From positions 323,815 through 387,814 of the forward strand of contig NZ_JFZT01000039.1 in assembly GCF_000632495.1 (NCBI RefSeq): a stretch of 64,000 nucleotides of DNA. The letters are read 5' to 3'. The position numbers and the translations under genes are program-made. Numbering within the stretch: position 1 is the first letter of the stretch; every line of letters starts with the position of its first letter. The notes beneath the pieces were generated by a model. The model made no database searches. It had not been told where the DNA came from and saw only the letters and a program-made list of their open reading frames with translations. The stretch is from Candidatus Acidianus copahuensis. Its GTDB lineage: Archaea; Thermoproteota; Thermoprotei_A; Sulfolobales; Sulfolobaceae. Shown here in pieces: positions 11,392 to 21,520 of the stretch.

Positions 11392-11605
11392 AAATGTGGG
11401 TGTGTAGACCCGAAGAAGGGACAAAAAAAGGGAGAAGGATGAACTAAGCATGTGCGGGTTTTCCCACACCCCGGTCTTCGGTGGTGTGGGTGGGGTTATC
11501 CCGCTAATGGGGCGGATCGTGATGATGAGCTTCGGCTCAGAACGTGGTGAAGCCCAAGGGTTTTATGGACATAACAAAAATGTCCGTAAAACTCAAACCC
11601 CAAAA
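11392..11605 (+). mobile_element. IS200/IS605-type right end with omega-RNA-like structure (copy B)
   Basis: The best preserved of four related noncoding segments. Visible stems: CCCACACC/GGTGTGGG (11463-11470 with 11483-11490); TGAGC-TTCG-GCTCA (11526-11539) with a UUCG tetraloop; and a 13 bp stem pairing 11560-11572 with 11580-11592 (GTTTTATGGACAT against ATGTCCGTAAAAC, with one G-T pair). The end, AAACTCAAACCCC, matches the other copies. No ORF crosses it and no tnpA or tnpB is nearby. In IS200/IS605 elements the right end encodes the TnpB guide RNA scaffold; assignment to that class is inferred from the family resemblance among the four copies and from the typical IS605-like end of the copy at 20.8 kb. 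Confidence 0.5.
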
Positions 11606-11728
11606 GGTCGGATAGTTGAATATTAATGTCTCCTACTTTCTTAACCTATTATGATATATGGGATGAGTTGATCACATACCATTTTAGGATTTTAATTATG
11701 TTAAGACTGAAATATGTATAGATGAAAA

Positions 11729-11738
11729 TATTTATATT
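11729..11738 (+). promoter_or_regulatory. TATA-like element of the molybdenum hydroxylase operon
   Basis: ATTTATATTA lies about 25 bp before 11760, the expected transcription start of the three-gene operon. That places the GTG at 11762 at or next to the 5' end of the message, and the ATG at 11783 after a leader of about 20 bases. Confidence 0.45.
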
Positions 11739-11782
11739 AATTATCAAGAAAATTTAATATCGTGTTTTTCATGAGATGTAAT

Positions 11783-12637
11783 ATGTACCCAACTATTTTT
11801 GGTCTTTATGAGCCCAGTTCTATCTATGATACCTTAGATTTTCTCGATAACGGTAACGCTAAGATAATTGCTGGTGGGCAAAGTCTTATTCCAATGCTTA
11901 AGTTAAGGGTTATACAGCCAAAATTCCTTGTGGATCTTAATAAATTAAGAGGGGATTTAGATTACATTGAGGATAGAGGAAAAAGCATAGGTCTCGGATC
12001 TTTAGCGACTCACGCCAAGATTTCAACAGATCAGATAGTAAAATCTAAGATACCTTTACTATCCGTTACTGCATCTAAAGTAGGCGACATGCAGGTTAGA
12101 AATTTAGGAACATTAGGCGGAAGCGTAAGTAACGCAGATCCCTCTGCAGACTATCCAGCTGTCCTTTTAGCGTATGATGCCACTTTAACCTTAATCTCAT
12201 CAGGAGGAGAAAGGAAAGTTAAGGCATCAGAGTTCTTTAAGGGGCCGTTCTCAACAGAACTAAAGGATAACGAAATCTTAAGAGAGGTGGAATTTCCAGT
12301 TCTTGAAGGTTACGCTTACAAGTATGAAAAAATAGTAAGAAGGGCAGGAGATTTTGCAATGGTAGGTATTGCAGTTCTAGCTAAAGTTTCAGACAAGGTT
12401 GAGGATTTAAGGATCGCATACACTGGCGTAGGAGAAAAGGCATATAGGCCATACGAATTAGAGAAGGAACTAGTCGGGAAAAAGGTTACCCGTGACGACT
12501 TAGAGAAGTTTGCCGAAAAAGTTTCAGCAACTTTAACTCCACCTTCAGATTCTAGGGGAAGTTCGTCTTACAGGAAAAAGGTGGCAAAGATAGCTACAAT
12601 AAAAACCCTTAGTGAGGTGTTAGGAGTTGTTAGTTAG
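11783..12637 (+). CDS. cutB: Molybdenum hydroxylase FAD subunit (CutB/CoxM type)
   Basis: The medium, FAD-binding subunit of a xanthine-oxidase-family molybdenum enzyme. The two FAD motifs are [13 protein letters not shown] near the N-terminus and [16 protein letters not shown] near residue 110. In Sulfolobales the best known trimer is glyceraldehyde oxidoreductase, which feeds the non-phosphorylated Entner-Doudoroff branch; gnaD and kdgA lie 19 kb away, so this fits, but CO- or other aldehyde-oxidising relatives exist. The reading frame opens at a GTG at 11762 and an ATG at 11771. I prefer the ATG at 11783 because the homologous start MYP falls there, and GAGATG sits just upstream as a ribosome site. 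It overlaps the next gene by 11 bp. Confidence 0.85.
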   Translation: MYPTIFGLYEPSSIYDTLDFLDNGNAKIIAGGQSLIPMLKLRVIQPKFLVDLNKLRGDLDYIEDRGKSIGLGSLATHAKISTDQIVKSKIPLLSVTASKVGDMQVRNLGTLGGSVSNADPSADYPAVLLAYDATLTLISSGGERKVKASEFFKGPFSTELKDNEILREVEFPVLEGYAYKYEKIVRRAGDFAMVGIAVLAKVSDKVEDLRIAYTGVGEKAYRPYELEKELVGKKVTRDDLEKFAEKVSATLTPPSDSRGSSSYRKKVAKIATIKTLSEVLGVVS

Positions 12638-13109
12638 ACCAGGAGAGAAAGTAAAGGTTAAAGTCAAGGTAAACGGTATATGGTATGAAAAGGAAGTAGA
12701 ACCACGAAAGCTTCTTGTTCACTTTATTAGGGAAGATATAGGTCTAACAGGAACTAAGATTGGTTGCGATACTAGTACCTGTGGAGCTTGTACTATTATA
12801 ATGAACGGTAAGTCTGTAAAATCGTGCACGTTATTTGCGTTTCAAGCTAATGGTGCAGAAATAACAACTATTGAGGGTATTGGCGATTCTAAACTTCACC
12901 CTATACAAGAGGCTTTTAAGGACAATTTTGCCCTTCAATGTGGATATTGTACTCCGGGTATGATAATGCAAACTTACTTCCTTCTCAAAACTAATCCAAA
13001 TCCTACTGAAGAAGAAATAAAGGACGGTTTACATGGAAATATATGCAGATGTACTGGTTATCAGAATATAATAAAGGCTGTTAAGGATGCTGCTGGGAGG
13101 ATGAGATAA
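12627..13109 (+). CDS. cutC: Molybdenum hydroxylase 2Fe-2S subunit (CutC/CoxS type)
   Basis: The small iron-sulfur subunit, 160 residues. C47, C52, C55 and C67 ([10 protein letters not shown]...C) bind the plant-type 2Fe-2S cluster. C105, C108, C140 and C142 (CGYC...CRC) bind the second cluster next to the molybdopterin. These relay electrons from Mo to FAD. The start is a TTG inside the end of cutB, preceded by GAGGTG and GGAG, so translation is coupled. Its stop overlaps the ATG of the large subunit (TAATG). Confidence 0.92.
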   Translation: MLVRPGEKVKVKVKVNGIWYEKEVEPRKLLVHFIREDIGLTGTKIGCDTSTCGACTIIMNGKSVKSCTLFAFQANGAEITTIEGIGDSKLHPIQEAFKDNFALQCGYCTPGMIMQTYFLLKTNPNPTEEEIKDGLHGNICRCTGYQNIIKAVKDAAGRMR

Positions 13110-15343
13110 TGAAATACTCAGGAAGATCAATAAAGAGATTGTATGATGATAAATTTGTCACTGGTAGGAGCAGTTACGTTGACGATCTTCAGGTCTCAGC
13201 TATGCATGCCGGTTTTGTGAGAAGTCCATATGCCCATGCTAAGATAAAATCAATAGATACAAGCGAAGCGTTAAAAAGTCCAGGGATTGTTGCGGTATTT
13301 ACTTATAAGGACTTCTCTCCCTTACTGAAAAGAGGAATAGGAATATGGGAAACATATGAAGATCCAAAACAATGGAAGTTTGTAGCAAGGAAGGCCTTGG
13401 CTGACAACAAGGTTCGTTTCGTTGGAGAACCAGTTGCAATAGTAATAGGAAGTGACAAGTATTCTGTTAGAGACGCAGTTGATAAGGTTAATGTGGATTA
13501 TGAGAGACTTCCCTCCGCAGTATCTATGGAGGATGCTCTAAAGGACAAAGTGATCATTCACGAGGAGTTAGGGACTAACGTGGGTTTCGACTCAACTTTT
13601 TCTGGAGGAGATGTGGAAGGATCTTTCAAGCAAGCAGATAAGATTATTTCTGTAGAGATTACAAATAACAGGCTTATTCCTTCTCCCATGGAACCAAGAG
13701 GAATAATCGCTAGCTATGAGTCTGGAACATTAAACGTTTGGTATTCAACGCAGGTTCCTCACGCAGCTAGATCGGAGTTCTCTAAGGTCCTTGGAATTCC
13801 TTCTAGTAAGATTAGGGTTATAATGCCAGATGTTGGGGGAGCCTTCGGGAGCAAAGTTAATATAATGCCTGAGGATCTAAGCGTAGTTTTATCATCAATA
13901 AAGCTGGGAAGGCCAGTAAAGTGGGTTGCTACGAGAAGCGAGGAAATGTTAGCATCTGAAGCTAGGCATAATACGTTCAAAGGAGAAGTTGCCGTAAAAA
14001 GCGATGGGACTGTTCTAGGAATAAAAGGAGATCTTTTAGTTGATCTAGGTTCCTATTTGACCTATACCGCACCACTTCAACCGGCTATAATCCCGCTAAT
14101 GATTCCGAGCGCTTATAGGATAAGATCTGCAAGTATAAGAAGTAGGGCAATTTACACAAATACTCCACCAATAACAATGTATAGAGGGGCTAGTAGACCA
14201 GAGGCAACATTCATAATAGAGAGGATAATGAGCACTGTCGCAGATGAACTAAAACTTGATGATGTTGAAGTTAGGGAGAAAAATCTAGTTAAACCGGATG
14301 AAGTACCTTACACTAATGTCTTTGGTTTAAAATATGACTCTGGAGATTACATTTCTCTTCTAAGGAGCGGGGTAAATAAACTAGGATATTATGATATGAG
14401 AAAATATGCTGAAGAAGAAAGGAAAAAAGGGAGAAAAGTTGGGGTTGGAATGGCATTTTACTTAGAGATTAGCGGTTTTGGACCATGGGAATACGGTGAA
14501 GTAAGAGTAGATGAAAACGGAGATGTAATAGTTATTACAGGTGGGACTCCTCATGGTCAAGGTACTGAAACAGCAATTGCTCAATTGGTTTCCGATGCTC
14601 TTCAAGTAGACATAAGCAGGATAAGGATCGTTTGGGGTGATACTGAGATAGTTGCGTCGAGCATGGGGACATATGGTTCAAGGACAATATCTGCAGCTGG
14701 AAGCGCTGCCCAAGTTGCGGCTTCCCAAGTTTTAGAGAAAATGAAGAAAGTTGCAGCTAGAATCATGAAAGTAGATGTTGAAGAGGTAGAATACAGGGAA
14801 GGAGAGTTCATTAATAAGAAAGACGAAAGAGTCAAGGTTAGTTGGGACGATGTAGCTAAGGCAGGATATACTGGAACAGATCCAGGAATATATGCCCAGG
14901 TTACTTTACAAGGAGACGTTACTTTTCCCTATGGAGTTCACGTAGCCCTAGTTGAGGTTGACGATTATGGGATAGTCAGAGTGAAAGAGTATAAAGCATA
15001 TGATGATATAGGAAATGTAATTAATCCTGCCCTAGCGGAGGGACAAATTATGGGGGGAACAGTACAAGCTGTTGGTCAAGCAATATATGAGGAAGCTATA
15101 ATAAATGACGATGGAGGGCTTGCTGTAACTTATGCTGACTACTTTATCCCTACCCCTGTTGAGGTTCCTCAGATAACCTCGTTCTTTGCCGAAAAACCGC
15201 ATGTGTCAGCTTATCCAGTTGGTTCTAAGGGAGTTGGAGAGGCTGCTCTAATTGTGGGCCCTGCGGCTATAGTAAGAGCAATCGAAAACGCTGTTAATAA
15301 GCCAATAAATAAGACACCTGTAAGGCCGGAAGATCTGATTTAA
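13109..15343 (+). CDS. cutA: Molybdenum hydroxylase large subunit (CutA/CoxL type)
   Basis: The 744-residue molybdopterin-binding catalytic subunit. Typical motifs: GGAFGSK in the first half, [22 protein letters not shown], and [10 protein letters not shown] with the catalytic glutamate E711. The active-site loop is not the AYxCSFR of true form I CO dehydrogenases, so an aldehyde substrate is more likely. With cutB and cutC it makes the usual alpha-beta-gamma enzyme. The three genes overlap and must form one operon. The stop is followed by an A-run and T-rich tracts that could end transcription. Confidence 0.88.
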   Translation: MKYSGRSIKRLYDDKFVTGRSSYVDDLQVSAMHAGFVRSPYAHAKIKSIDTSEALKSPGIVAVFTYKDFSPLLKRGIGIWETYEDPKQWKFVARKALADNKVRFVGEPVAIVIGSDKYSVRDAVDKVNVDYERLPSAVSMEDALKDKVIIHEELGTNVGFDSTFSGGDVEGSFKQADKIISVEITNNRLIPSPMEPRGIIASYESGTLNVWYSTQVPHAARSEFSKVLGIPSSKIRVIMPDVGGAFGSKVNIMPEDLSVVLSSIKLGRPVKWVATRSEEMLASEARHNTFKGEVAVKSDGTVLGIKGDLLVDLGSYLTYTAPLQPAIIPLMIPSAYRIRSASIRSRAIYTNTPPITMYRGASRPEATFIIERIMSTVADELKLDDVEVREKNLVKPDEVPYTNVFGLKYDSGDYISLLRSGVNKLGYYDMRKYAEEERKKGRKVGVGMAFYLEISGFGPWEYGEVRVDENGDVIVITGGTPHGQGTETAIAQLVSDALQVDISRIRIVWGDTEIVASSMGTYGSRTISAAGSAAQVAASQVLEKMKKVAARIMKVDVEEVEYREGEFINKKDERVKVSWDDVAKAGYTGTDPGIYAQVTLQGDVTFPYGVHVALVEVDDYGIVRVKEYKAYDDIGNVINPALAEGQIMGGTVQAVGQAIYEEAIINDDGGLAVTYADYFIPTPVEVPQITSFFAEKPHVSAYPVGSKGVGEAALIVGPAAIVRAIENAVNKPINKTPVRPEDLI

Positions 15344-15504
15344 GAGCACAATCTTAAAAAAAAACGTTATACTTCTTCTTCTTTTCCTTTTTAAAAATAA
15401 TGATAAAATAAAGAATGTATAAATGACTTAAACATTTTTGATAATGATAATTTTTAATTAAAACAAAAGATTTTTAAGCTGGAATCAAAATTATCAATAC
15501 TACA

Positions 15505-15831
15505 ATGAATCAGGATTTAACATTTAGGTATATGTCACTCACATACCAACTAAACGAAGTAGACTATAGAATATTTGATTTTCTTATACGATCTGAAAAG
15601 GAATTTACTCCAAAAGAGATAGCAGAAAAGTTAAATCTTCATAAGCTAATAGCAATGAAGTCCCTTAATAAGCTTCATTATATAGGTCTAGCAAAAAGGG
15701 AAAAAATACTGACTGGCAGCAAAGGTAGGCCTTCCTTTAAGTATTTCATCAAAAAAGACGAGACTTTAAGTAAAATCTTAAGAGACGCGGACAGATTTTT
15801 GGAGGAAGTAACCAAGCCAATGAAGAAATGA
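15505..15831 (+). CDS. Winged-helix transcriptional regulator, 108 aa
   Basis: A small DNA-binding protein. A winged helix at about 20-85 contains the helix-turn-helix (FTPKEIAEKLNLHKLIAMKSLNKLHYIGLA is helix, turn, recognition helix), then a wing with KGRPSFKY. A C-terminal helix (LSKILRDADRFLEEV) probably dimerises. It belongs to the broad TrmB/Lrs14-like archaeal class, but I cannot name the subfamily. A TATA-like TTTTTAAG at about 15470-15477 gives a leaderless start. It lies 43 bp before the large protease gene and may regulate it or the Mo enzyme operon; this is inference from position. Confidence 0.75.
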   Translation: MNQDLTFRYMSLTYQLNEVDYRIFDFLIRSEKEFTPKEIAEKLNLHKLIAMKSLNKLHYIGLAKREKILTGSKGRPSFKYFIKKDETLSKILRDADRFLEEVTKPMKK

Positions 15832-15874
15832 AGAGTTAAGTAGACTAAGTTTTTAGCAATTTATTAATCTACAT

Positions 15875-18800
15875 ATGAAAAGGTTTTTAATTCGATTCCC
15901 TTCATTATTGATAATGCATGGAAAAAATATATTAGGTCAGATGCTATCTATTCTTTTGTTACTCTCTTTTTTAACTGTTGGGTTTACCGTATTAGCTGGA
16001 CATTCACAGACACCTTCATTTAGCTTACCTAAAGCTCCTCAAGGCTTTGCATATAAGGGTTCACTTAATCCTGATAATAAAGTAATGTTTGCAATTTACA
16101 TCCCATTAAAGAACTTTGATGAACTTTACTCCTACGCTTTGGCAGTATCTCAACTTGGTAATCCATTATATCATAAATTTCTCACAAAGTCTCAGGTACA
16201 GCAATTCTACCCAAAGACTCAATTTGATAAAATAATGTCCCAGTTAAATTCTGATGGGTTTAAGGTGATATATACTGCAGCAGACTCAGTGATAGTTGGA
16301 GAAGGTACAGTTTCTCAAATAGAAAAGGATCTTGGAGTAAGTTTCGCCGTTTACTCTAATGGCACAACCTCTTACTATGTCACGTATGGACAACCAACTG
16401 TAAATGCGTTCGTTTACTCAAGCAACATTTCAGATATTTTCTTCTCTCATCCATCTACTCTGATCACTAAGCATGACATTCAGAAGTTATCACAAGAAGT
16501 TAACCAAACAGCGCCAATAGAGGCATATTGGCCTACAGCGCTTCAAAAAGTTTACAACGCAACTTATTTATACTCTCTAGGGGATATGGGGCAAGGTAAG
16601 ACAATAGGCATTTTGGACTTTTATGGTGATCCTTATATATTCCAGCAGTTGGCTTACTTCGATAAAGTTACTGGTCTACCATCAACTAATTTTACCGTTT
16701 ACCCGATAGGTCCTTATAATCCTAGTCTCGGAATAGAGAAAGGCTGGGCTGGAGAAATAAGCTTGGATGTTGAAGCTTCTCATTCTATCGCACCTAAGGC
16801 AAACATTACTCTGTTCATAGCTAATCCTAACCTTCCGTTATCCGCAGTTATTGCATGTATAGATAGTTTAGATAATGTTAACACGGTGTCTCAGAGCTTT
16901 AGTATACCAGAGTCCTCTTTCTCTACTTTTAATGGCCCCTTATTTTACTCATGTGTTGTACTTACGGACGAATATTATGCATTAGGTTCTGCAGAGGGTA
17001 TAACGTTCTTGGCTAGTAGTGGTGATGCAGGAGGACAAGGATATAGTAATGGACCACTTGGGACGGTAGGATATCCAGCAGACTCTCCATTTGTGACAGC
17101 TGTTGGTGGAACAACCACATATATTTCATTCCCAGAACAGGAATATTATCAAACGGCATGGTCGAATTATGGCTTCATCCCCAATGATGCCAATTACGGC
17201 GGATCTACAGGTGGAGTTAGTGAAATAGAACCAAAGCCGTGGTATCAATGGAATTTGAAAACTCCTTTCTCTTATCCCTCTGGAAAACTATTGCCAGATA
17301 TTTCTGCTAACGCTAATGTATATCCTGGAATCGATATTATCTGCCCTGGAAATATAACTTCTATTATTGGTGGAACTAGTGAGGCCTCACCATTAACTGC
17401 GGGCATGGTTGTTCTAATAGATAGCTATCTTAATACGAGCCTAGGAATGTTAAATCCCCTGCTTTACGACTTAGCTAACGTTGATTACGGAAAAGCTATC
17501 ACACCTATTACTTTTGGTTATAACATACCGTGGACTGCCAGCTATGGATATAATCTCGTTACTGGTTGGGGAACAATAAACGTTGGAGAATTTGCCCTAG
17601 ACGCAAAGCAAGTTACAAGCACTGCACCAACATCATTAGATATTTCCGTAGTTTTACAGAACGATACGGGTAAAACACCACTTGAATTTTGTCCAGGTCA
17701 AACAATGTATATTGAGGCTAGCATAAGCTATAATAAGTTACCTGTTACTTCCGGAACGTTTAATGCTATTATCGAGTCAACTCAAGGAAATATATCCGAG
17801 ATAAGCCTGAAGTATAGCTCTATAAATGGAATGTGGGGAGGTAACGTTACTCTACCTTCAGATGCCCAAGGTATACTTTACATCTACGTTACTGGTTCTT
17901 CGGATGGAATATCAGGATTAGGTTGGGCAGAAACTTTCTCTGGGTACTTTATTACGTTTATAAGTCCACAAACGTTCGTTCCTACATACGCTCAATTAGG
18001 AAACGATTATATAGAGGCAAGCATAACCAACGTATACGGAATGCCGTCACTTTCTCCTACTATTTCAGTAATGTTGTACTCCTATAATATAACAACAAAC
18101 ACTATTTTGCCAATAAAGGAACTTACTCTTCAATTTAATCAAAAACTCGGGATTTACGTTGGAGTTTTACCTAATACAACCTCTGTAGGTAACGATATGT
18201 TAGAGGGCATAAATGCGTTTGGATTTGTCTCATTTACTAATGGAATATATCTTCAGAATTTATTTATTTTACCTCCAGTAATAGCAGAGCCAGGTTCGGT
18301 AGCTCCAGGACAACAGGTTATTATTAAAGGAAGTATACAATGTCCTTTAAATTTGGCAATGATCTCGCCGTCTACTGCTGAAGATTTGCTTTTTGGAACT
18401 AATATAACAGCTTACCTAGTTAACTCCCAGGGTAAAGTAATCTCAAAGGCGTTAATACCTCTTAATTCCTCAGGAATATTTCTAGGATATTTAAATATTC
18501 CGACATCTGCACCTCAAGGTCTTTATACAGTCCTTCTAAAAGCATCTTATGACTCATTGAGTCTAAATACTTATGTGAACGGATCTTTCTATGGACAAAT
18601 ATATGTCTCACCCTACTCATCAGTTCAAGTTTCCTCAACAAAGTACGCTTATGAAGGACAAACCGTCTATGTTTATGCTAATATTACTTCAGGAGGATCT
18701 CCAGTAAAATACGGAATGTATTCAGCAGTAGTCTATCCAACAGTGTTATCTAGCGAATACTCTCTTCTTAGTATCGAAATTGAGGTTCCTCTATGGTATA

Positions 18801-19849
18801 ATCCAGCAATAGGAGAGTGGGTTGGTAACTTCACTACACCTTCTGTAGTTTCTGAGGGAAGCCTTCAAGGATTATTCTTAGGATTATATGATGGAGCTCC
18901 TTTCGATATCCTAGTAACTGGAGTTTCGGCTATGAGCAATCCGACTACAACAAGCTTGTCTGCAGCGCACGTATTTTACGTTATGCCATATTTGCTAACT
19001 GAAGGAAAAACCATAACCGATCCGTTAACTTATTATTCTGCCTTTGTTAACGATACGATAGAAGTAAACGGGACATATTCTAATGATGTATTTGTTAATG
19101 ATACGTTTATTGATAGCAATATAAGGTTTATAGATAGTAACGTTACAAATGCGATATTCAAGAATAGCGACATCAGTCTATATCAAGTTAATGCCTATAA
19201 CTTAACGTTCTATAACAGCACTGTATATCTCTTCTCAAGCTCTGCAAAAGATATTAAACTAATTAACTCGGTTATAGTACCATCTCAGTCATTACTACAG
19301 GATGTATATCCAACTCTCCCGTCTATCTCAATTATTGCTCCCACTGGTAATCTTACTGGAACAATAAACGTTAAAGTCTCAGTAATAGGACAAGAAGTTC
19401 AGAAGACTATAGTTTATCTTAATGGAATGCCAATATTTTCCTTCACAAACGGCACCCAAGTAATTTCTATAAATACTGCAAAATATCCAGACGGTACGTA
19501 TAACTTAACTGTCTTCTCTCTTCAGAGCGATGGATTACATTCGTCAAATGTAACTTATTTGAACTTCGAGAACTCAATCTCAAGCCTATCATCTAACCTT
19601 TCTAACGTAAGCAGTAACGTTAGTAGTTTAAGTTCTAAGGAGAGTTCCCTATCTAGAGAAGTCTCAAATGTTAACGCTACGGCAAATAGCGATATCTCAT
19701 CCCTGAAGGGTAACTTATCCTCCAGTATATCCTCAATAAACAATGAGGTAGACTCGGTTAAGAGTTATGCCATAGATCTAGCAATAGTGGCAATTGTCTT
19801 GGCAATAGTCGGTATAGCTCTAGCAATCTTAGCTATAAGAAGAAGGTAA
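15875..19849 (+). CDS. Kumamolisin-like S53 acid protease, membrane-tethered
   Basis: A giant secreted serine-carboxyl protease, 1324 residues. A signal sequence (about 23-42, LSILLLLSFLTVGFTVLAG) is followed by an S53 pro-domain (about 55-200). The catalytic domain (about 220-570) shows E294 and D298 in GEISLDVE, the oxyanion D384 in SSGDAGG, and the nucleophile S502 in GGTSEASPL. Several beta-rich, Asn-glycosylation-rich domains follow, then a Ser/Asn coiled-coil (about 1235-1295) and a C-terminal membrane helix with RRR. The active site would sit outside, held by a stalk in the S-layer space, with an acidic optimum. A paralogue lies at 55678-59433. A GTTTTTAGC box supports the ATG at 15875; a later ATG at residue 14 is an alternative. 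Confidence 0.88.
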   Translation: MKRFLIRFPSLLIMHGKNILGQMLSILLLLSFLTVGFTVLAGHSQTPSFSLPKAPQGFAYKGSLNPDNKVMFAIYIPLKNFDELYSYALAVSQLGNPLYHKFLTKSQVQQFYPKTQFDKIMSQLNSDGFKVIYTAADSVIVGEGTVSQIEKDLGVSFAVYSNGTTSYYVTYGQPTVNAFVYSSNISDIFFSHPSTLITKHDIQKLSQEVNQTAPIEAYWPTALQKVYNATYLYSLGDMGQGKTIGILDFYGDPYIFQQLAYFDKVTGLPSTNFTVYPIGPYNPSLGIEKGWAGEISLDVEASHSIAPKANITLFIANPNLPLSAVIACIDSLDNVNTVSQSFSIPESSFSTFNGPLFYSCVVLTDEYYALGSAEGITFLASSGDAGGQGYSNGPLGTVGYPADSPFVTAVGGTTTYISFPEQEYYQTAWSNYGFIPNDANYGGSTGGVSEIEPKPWYQWNLKTPFSYPSGKLLPDISANANVYPGIDIICPGNITSIIGGTSEASPLTAGMVVLIDSYLNTSLGMLNPLLYDLANVDYGKAITPITFGYNIPWTASYGYNLVTGWGTINVGEFALDAKQVTSTAPTSLDISVVLQNDTGKTPLEFCPGQTMYIEASISYNKLPVTSGTFNAIIESTQGNISEISLKYSSINGMWGGNVTLPSDAQGILYIYVTGSSDGISGLGWAETFSGYFITFISPQTFVPTYAQLGNDYIEASITNVYGMPSLSPTISVMLYSYNITTNTILPIKELTLQFNQKLGIYVGVLPNTTSVGNDMLEGINAFGFVSFTNGIYLQNLFILPPVIAEPGSVAPGQQVIIKGSIQCPLNLAMISPSTAEDLLFGTNITAYLVNSQGKVISKALIPLNSSGIFLGYLNIPTSAPQGLYTVLLKASYDSLSLNTYVNGSFYGQIYVSPYSSVQVSSTKYAYEGQTVYVYANITSGGSPVKYGMYSAVVYPTVLSSEYSLLSIEIEVPLWYNPAIGEWVGNFTTPSVVSEGSLQGLFLGLYDGAPFDILVTGVSAMSNPTTTSLSAAHVFYVMPYLLTEGKTITDPLTYYSAFVNDTIEVNGTYSNDVFVNDTFIDSNIRFIDSNVTNAIFKNSDISLYQVNAYNLTFYNSTVYLFSSSAKDIKLINSVIVPSQSLLQDVYPTLPSISIIAPTGNLTGTINVKVSVIGQEVQKTIVYLNGMPIFSFTNGTQVISINTAKYPDGTYNLTVFSLQSDGLHSSNVTYLNFENSISSLSSNLSNVSSNVSSLSSKESSLSREVSNVNATANSDISSLKGNLSSSISSINNEVDSVKSYAIDLAIVAIVLAIVGIALAILAIRRR

Positions 19850-19864
19850 TTTTTTTTTAAAAAA
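19850..19864. terminator. T9A6 bidirectional terminator
   Basis: A run of nine T followed by six A lies exactly between the convergent protease gene and the membrane protein gene. Read on either strand it gives the T-tract typical of archaeal termination. Similar T/A runs lie at 30632-30653, 36798-36812 and 59524-59539. Confidence 0.55.
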
Positions 19865-20767
19865 TTATTTTTGAAGAAATACTTTAGATATTCCGAGTTT
19901 TAGTGATTCTAAAGTTAAGTTATCTTTGAATAGCCAGAGAAAATAAAGACTCGCGATCCCAAAAGGTATTTCAGATAAGGGTAATGATATAATTCTTAGA
20001 TAATATGATAGGGCATATAATAGGGGGATGACCCAAGCCTTTACATAATTATACTTTGAGGTGGAATATAAGATACAAGAAGAAAATAGGGGGGCCATTA
20101 CACCAAGAGTGAATGCGTGGGTGAAATCTCCCAGAAATAAAGACGAAAAAGTTACAATAATAGAGGTATATTTTGTAAAATTTCCAGTTTTATTTAATTT
20201 AAATTCATTAAAAGTATAGGCAAAATAAAAGGCGATCAAGAAAGGTAGCATCTGTTTTATAAATGCCATAACAATTACTAGAATTACTAGTGGAAATTGT
20301 TTAAATCCAAATATAGCCTTATTATTTAATGTAGCAGAAAAAACTCCAATATTAACTCCTAATAAGTACAAAGAAAGTGCACAAATCAAAAACCAATAAT
20401 TAAAAATTGACCAAGCTACGATAAATGCGAAAGGGGAAGAGAAAACTAGAAAGTTTTTAATTATCCTTCCTCCATAATTTTTCACATCTTTAAAGGCCCA
20501 AATTTCCAAAATAACTAACATAAAAGAGGAAAAAATCTGCATCACATGCATTGGTATAGCCGAAGAAATGAGAATTAGTAACTGAACTGGAATGTATTTT
20601 CTAGCAGGGAAAAATAAACGGATTATCATGCCTAAATAGATCTCAAATGCCCCGAGAATCATAAAGTATGGATGGGAATAGTGAAATATACCTCCAATAA
20701 TCCAGAAGACCATTGCCAAAAGAAGAAATGGAATATTTACCCCCCAAGGTTCTATACTTAACTTCAT
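19865..20767 (-). CDS. Polytopic membrane protein, about 300 aa
   Basis: I do not recognise a family. It is almost wholly hydrophobic with roughly eight to nine transmembrane helices, short loops and a lysine-rich loop (EFKLNKTGNFTKY). No cofactor-binding or transporter signature stands out. The frame extends to a TTG at 20788, but the ATG at 20767 lies about 26 bp after a TAAAATTTT box and so fits a leaderless start. It is convergent with the protease gene across a 15 bp terminator. Confidence 0.65.
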   Translation of the reverse strand: MKLSIEPWGVNIPFLLLAMVFWIIGGIFHYSHPYFMILGAFEIYLGMIIRLFFPARKYIPVQLLILISSAIPMHVMQIFSSFMLVILEIWAFKDVKNYGGRIIKNFLVFSSPFAFIVAWSIFNYWFLICALSLYLLGVNIGVFSATLNNKAIFGFKQFPLVILVIVMAFIKQMLPFLIAFYFAYTFNEFKLNKTGNFTKYTSIIVTFSSLFLGDFTHAFTLGVMAPLFSSCILYSTSKYNYVKAWVIPLLYALSYYLRIISLPLSEIPFGIASLYFLWLFKDNLTLESLKLGISKVFLQK

Positions 20768-20821
20768 CAGAGATTTATAAATTAGCAAAATTTTATCTCT
20801 ATTGGGATTAGATAGGATATA

Positions 20822-20965
20822 GGTCGTAAAGCTGACCTCCTCCCCGCTCTAAAGAGCGAGGCTTTCAGTTGTAAGAATAGATAACCTCTTCAAAAAAGAG
20901 ATCTTTTTACCTCCTCCTATGCAGATGCACTTCCACTTCAGTGGGATAAGGACATCGCAAGGCTA
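20822..20965 (-). mobile_element. IS200/IS605-type end remnant (copy D)
   Basis: On the minus strand this ends with GAAAGCCTCGCTCT-TTA and GAGCGGGGAGGAGGTCAGC. A GC hairpin followed by GGAGGAGGTCA is the common right end of IS605/IS1341-type elements. Upstream of it a residual frame, RCPYPTEVEVHLHRRR then stop, resembles the one in copy A. No transposase gene remains between the membrane protein and the flavin reductase gene. Confidence 0.6.
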
Positions 20966-21028
20966 TCCATGTTAGCTTTTTAATCAGTTTAATTGTGACT
21001 ATTTTAACTTAAACAAGTAAAAGTACTT

Positions 21029-21520
21029 ATGGACTTAAGGGATGTAATGAGGACATTGCCTCTCGGGATTGTAATTGTAACAACATTCTGGAACAATCTA
21101 CCAATAGGAATGACTGTTAATACGTTTAATTCGGTCTCTCTCAATCCTCCTTTAATTTTATTTTTAGCTGATGTAACTAAAGGAAACGAAAAACCCTATG
21201 AGGAAAGTGGAATGTTTGTAGTCAACTTTATTGACGATGTAGAGATAGCAAGGATATTCTCTTCAGAGGACGTTCATCAACGTTTTTCTAAGGTAAAGTA
21301 TATATTGGGAAATTGCGGCCCAATTCTTAGTAAAGCTTATGCGTACATAGAGGCAAAAGTGAAGGATATAGTAAGCGAGGGAGATCATAAAATTATAGTA
21401 GGGGAAGTGAAAAAGATTAATGTAACAAATTATTCTGCATCTCTTATTTATTATGATAAAATGTTTTGGAGATTGCAGGAACTCTTTTCTGCAAAATCCT
21501 CATTCAGAGACCACGAATAG
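21029..21520 (+). CDS. Flavin reductase domain protein (FMN-binding split barrel)
   Basis: A 163-residue flavin reductase-like protein. The sequence from MRTLPLGIVIVTT through NTFNSVSLNPPLILFLAD matches the HpaC/flavin:NAD(P)H oxidoreductase split barrel; later GDHKIIVGEV also fits. Such proteins supply reduced FMN or FAD to two-component monooxygenases; no partner is next to it. ATTTTAACTT at about 21000-21010 gives a leaderless ATG. Its last 21 bp overlap the convergent coiled-coil gene. Confidence 0.85.
   Translation: MDLRDVMRTLPLGIVIVTTFWNNLPIGMTVNTFNSVSLNPPLILFLADVTKGNEKPYEESGMFVVNFIDDVEIARIFSSEDVHQRFSKVKYILGNCGPILSKAYAYIEAKVKDIVSEGDHKIIVGEVKKINVTNYSASLIYYDKMFWRLQELFSAKSSFRDHE

Noticed and set aside
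13109..15343. True aerobic CO dehydrogenase
   Set aside because: The active-site loop is MYRGASRPE and not the AYxCSFR loop of form I CoxL. No coxDEF-type accessory genes are nearby.
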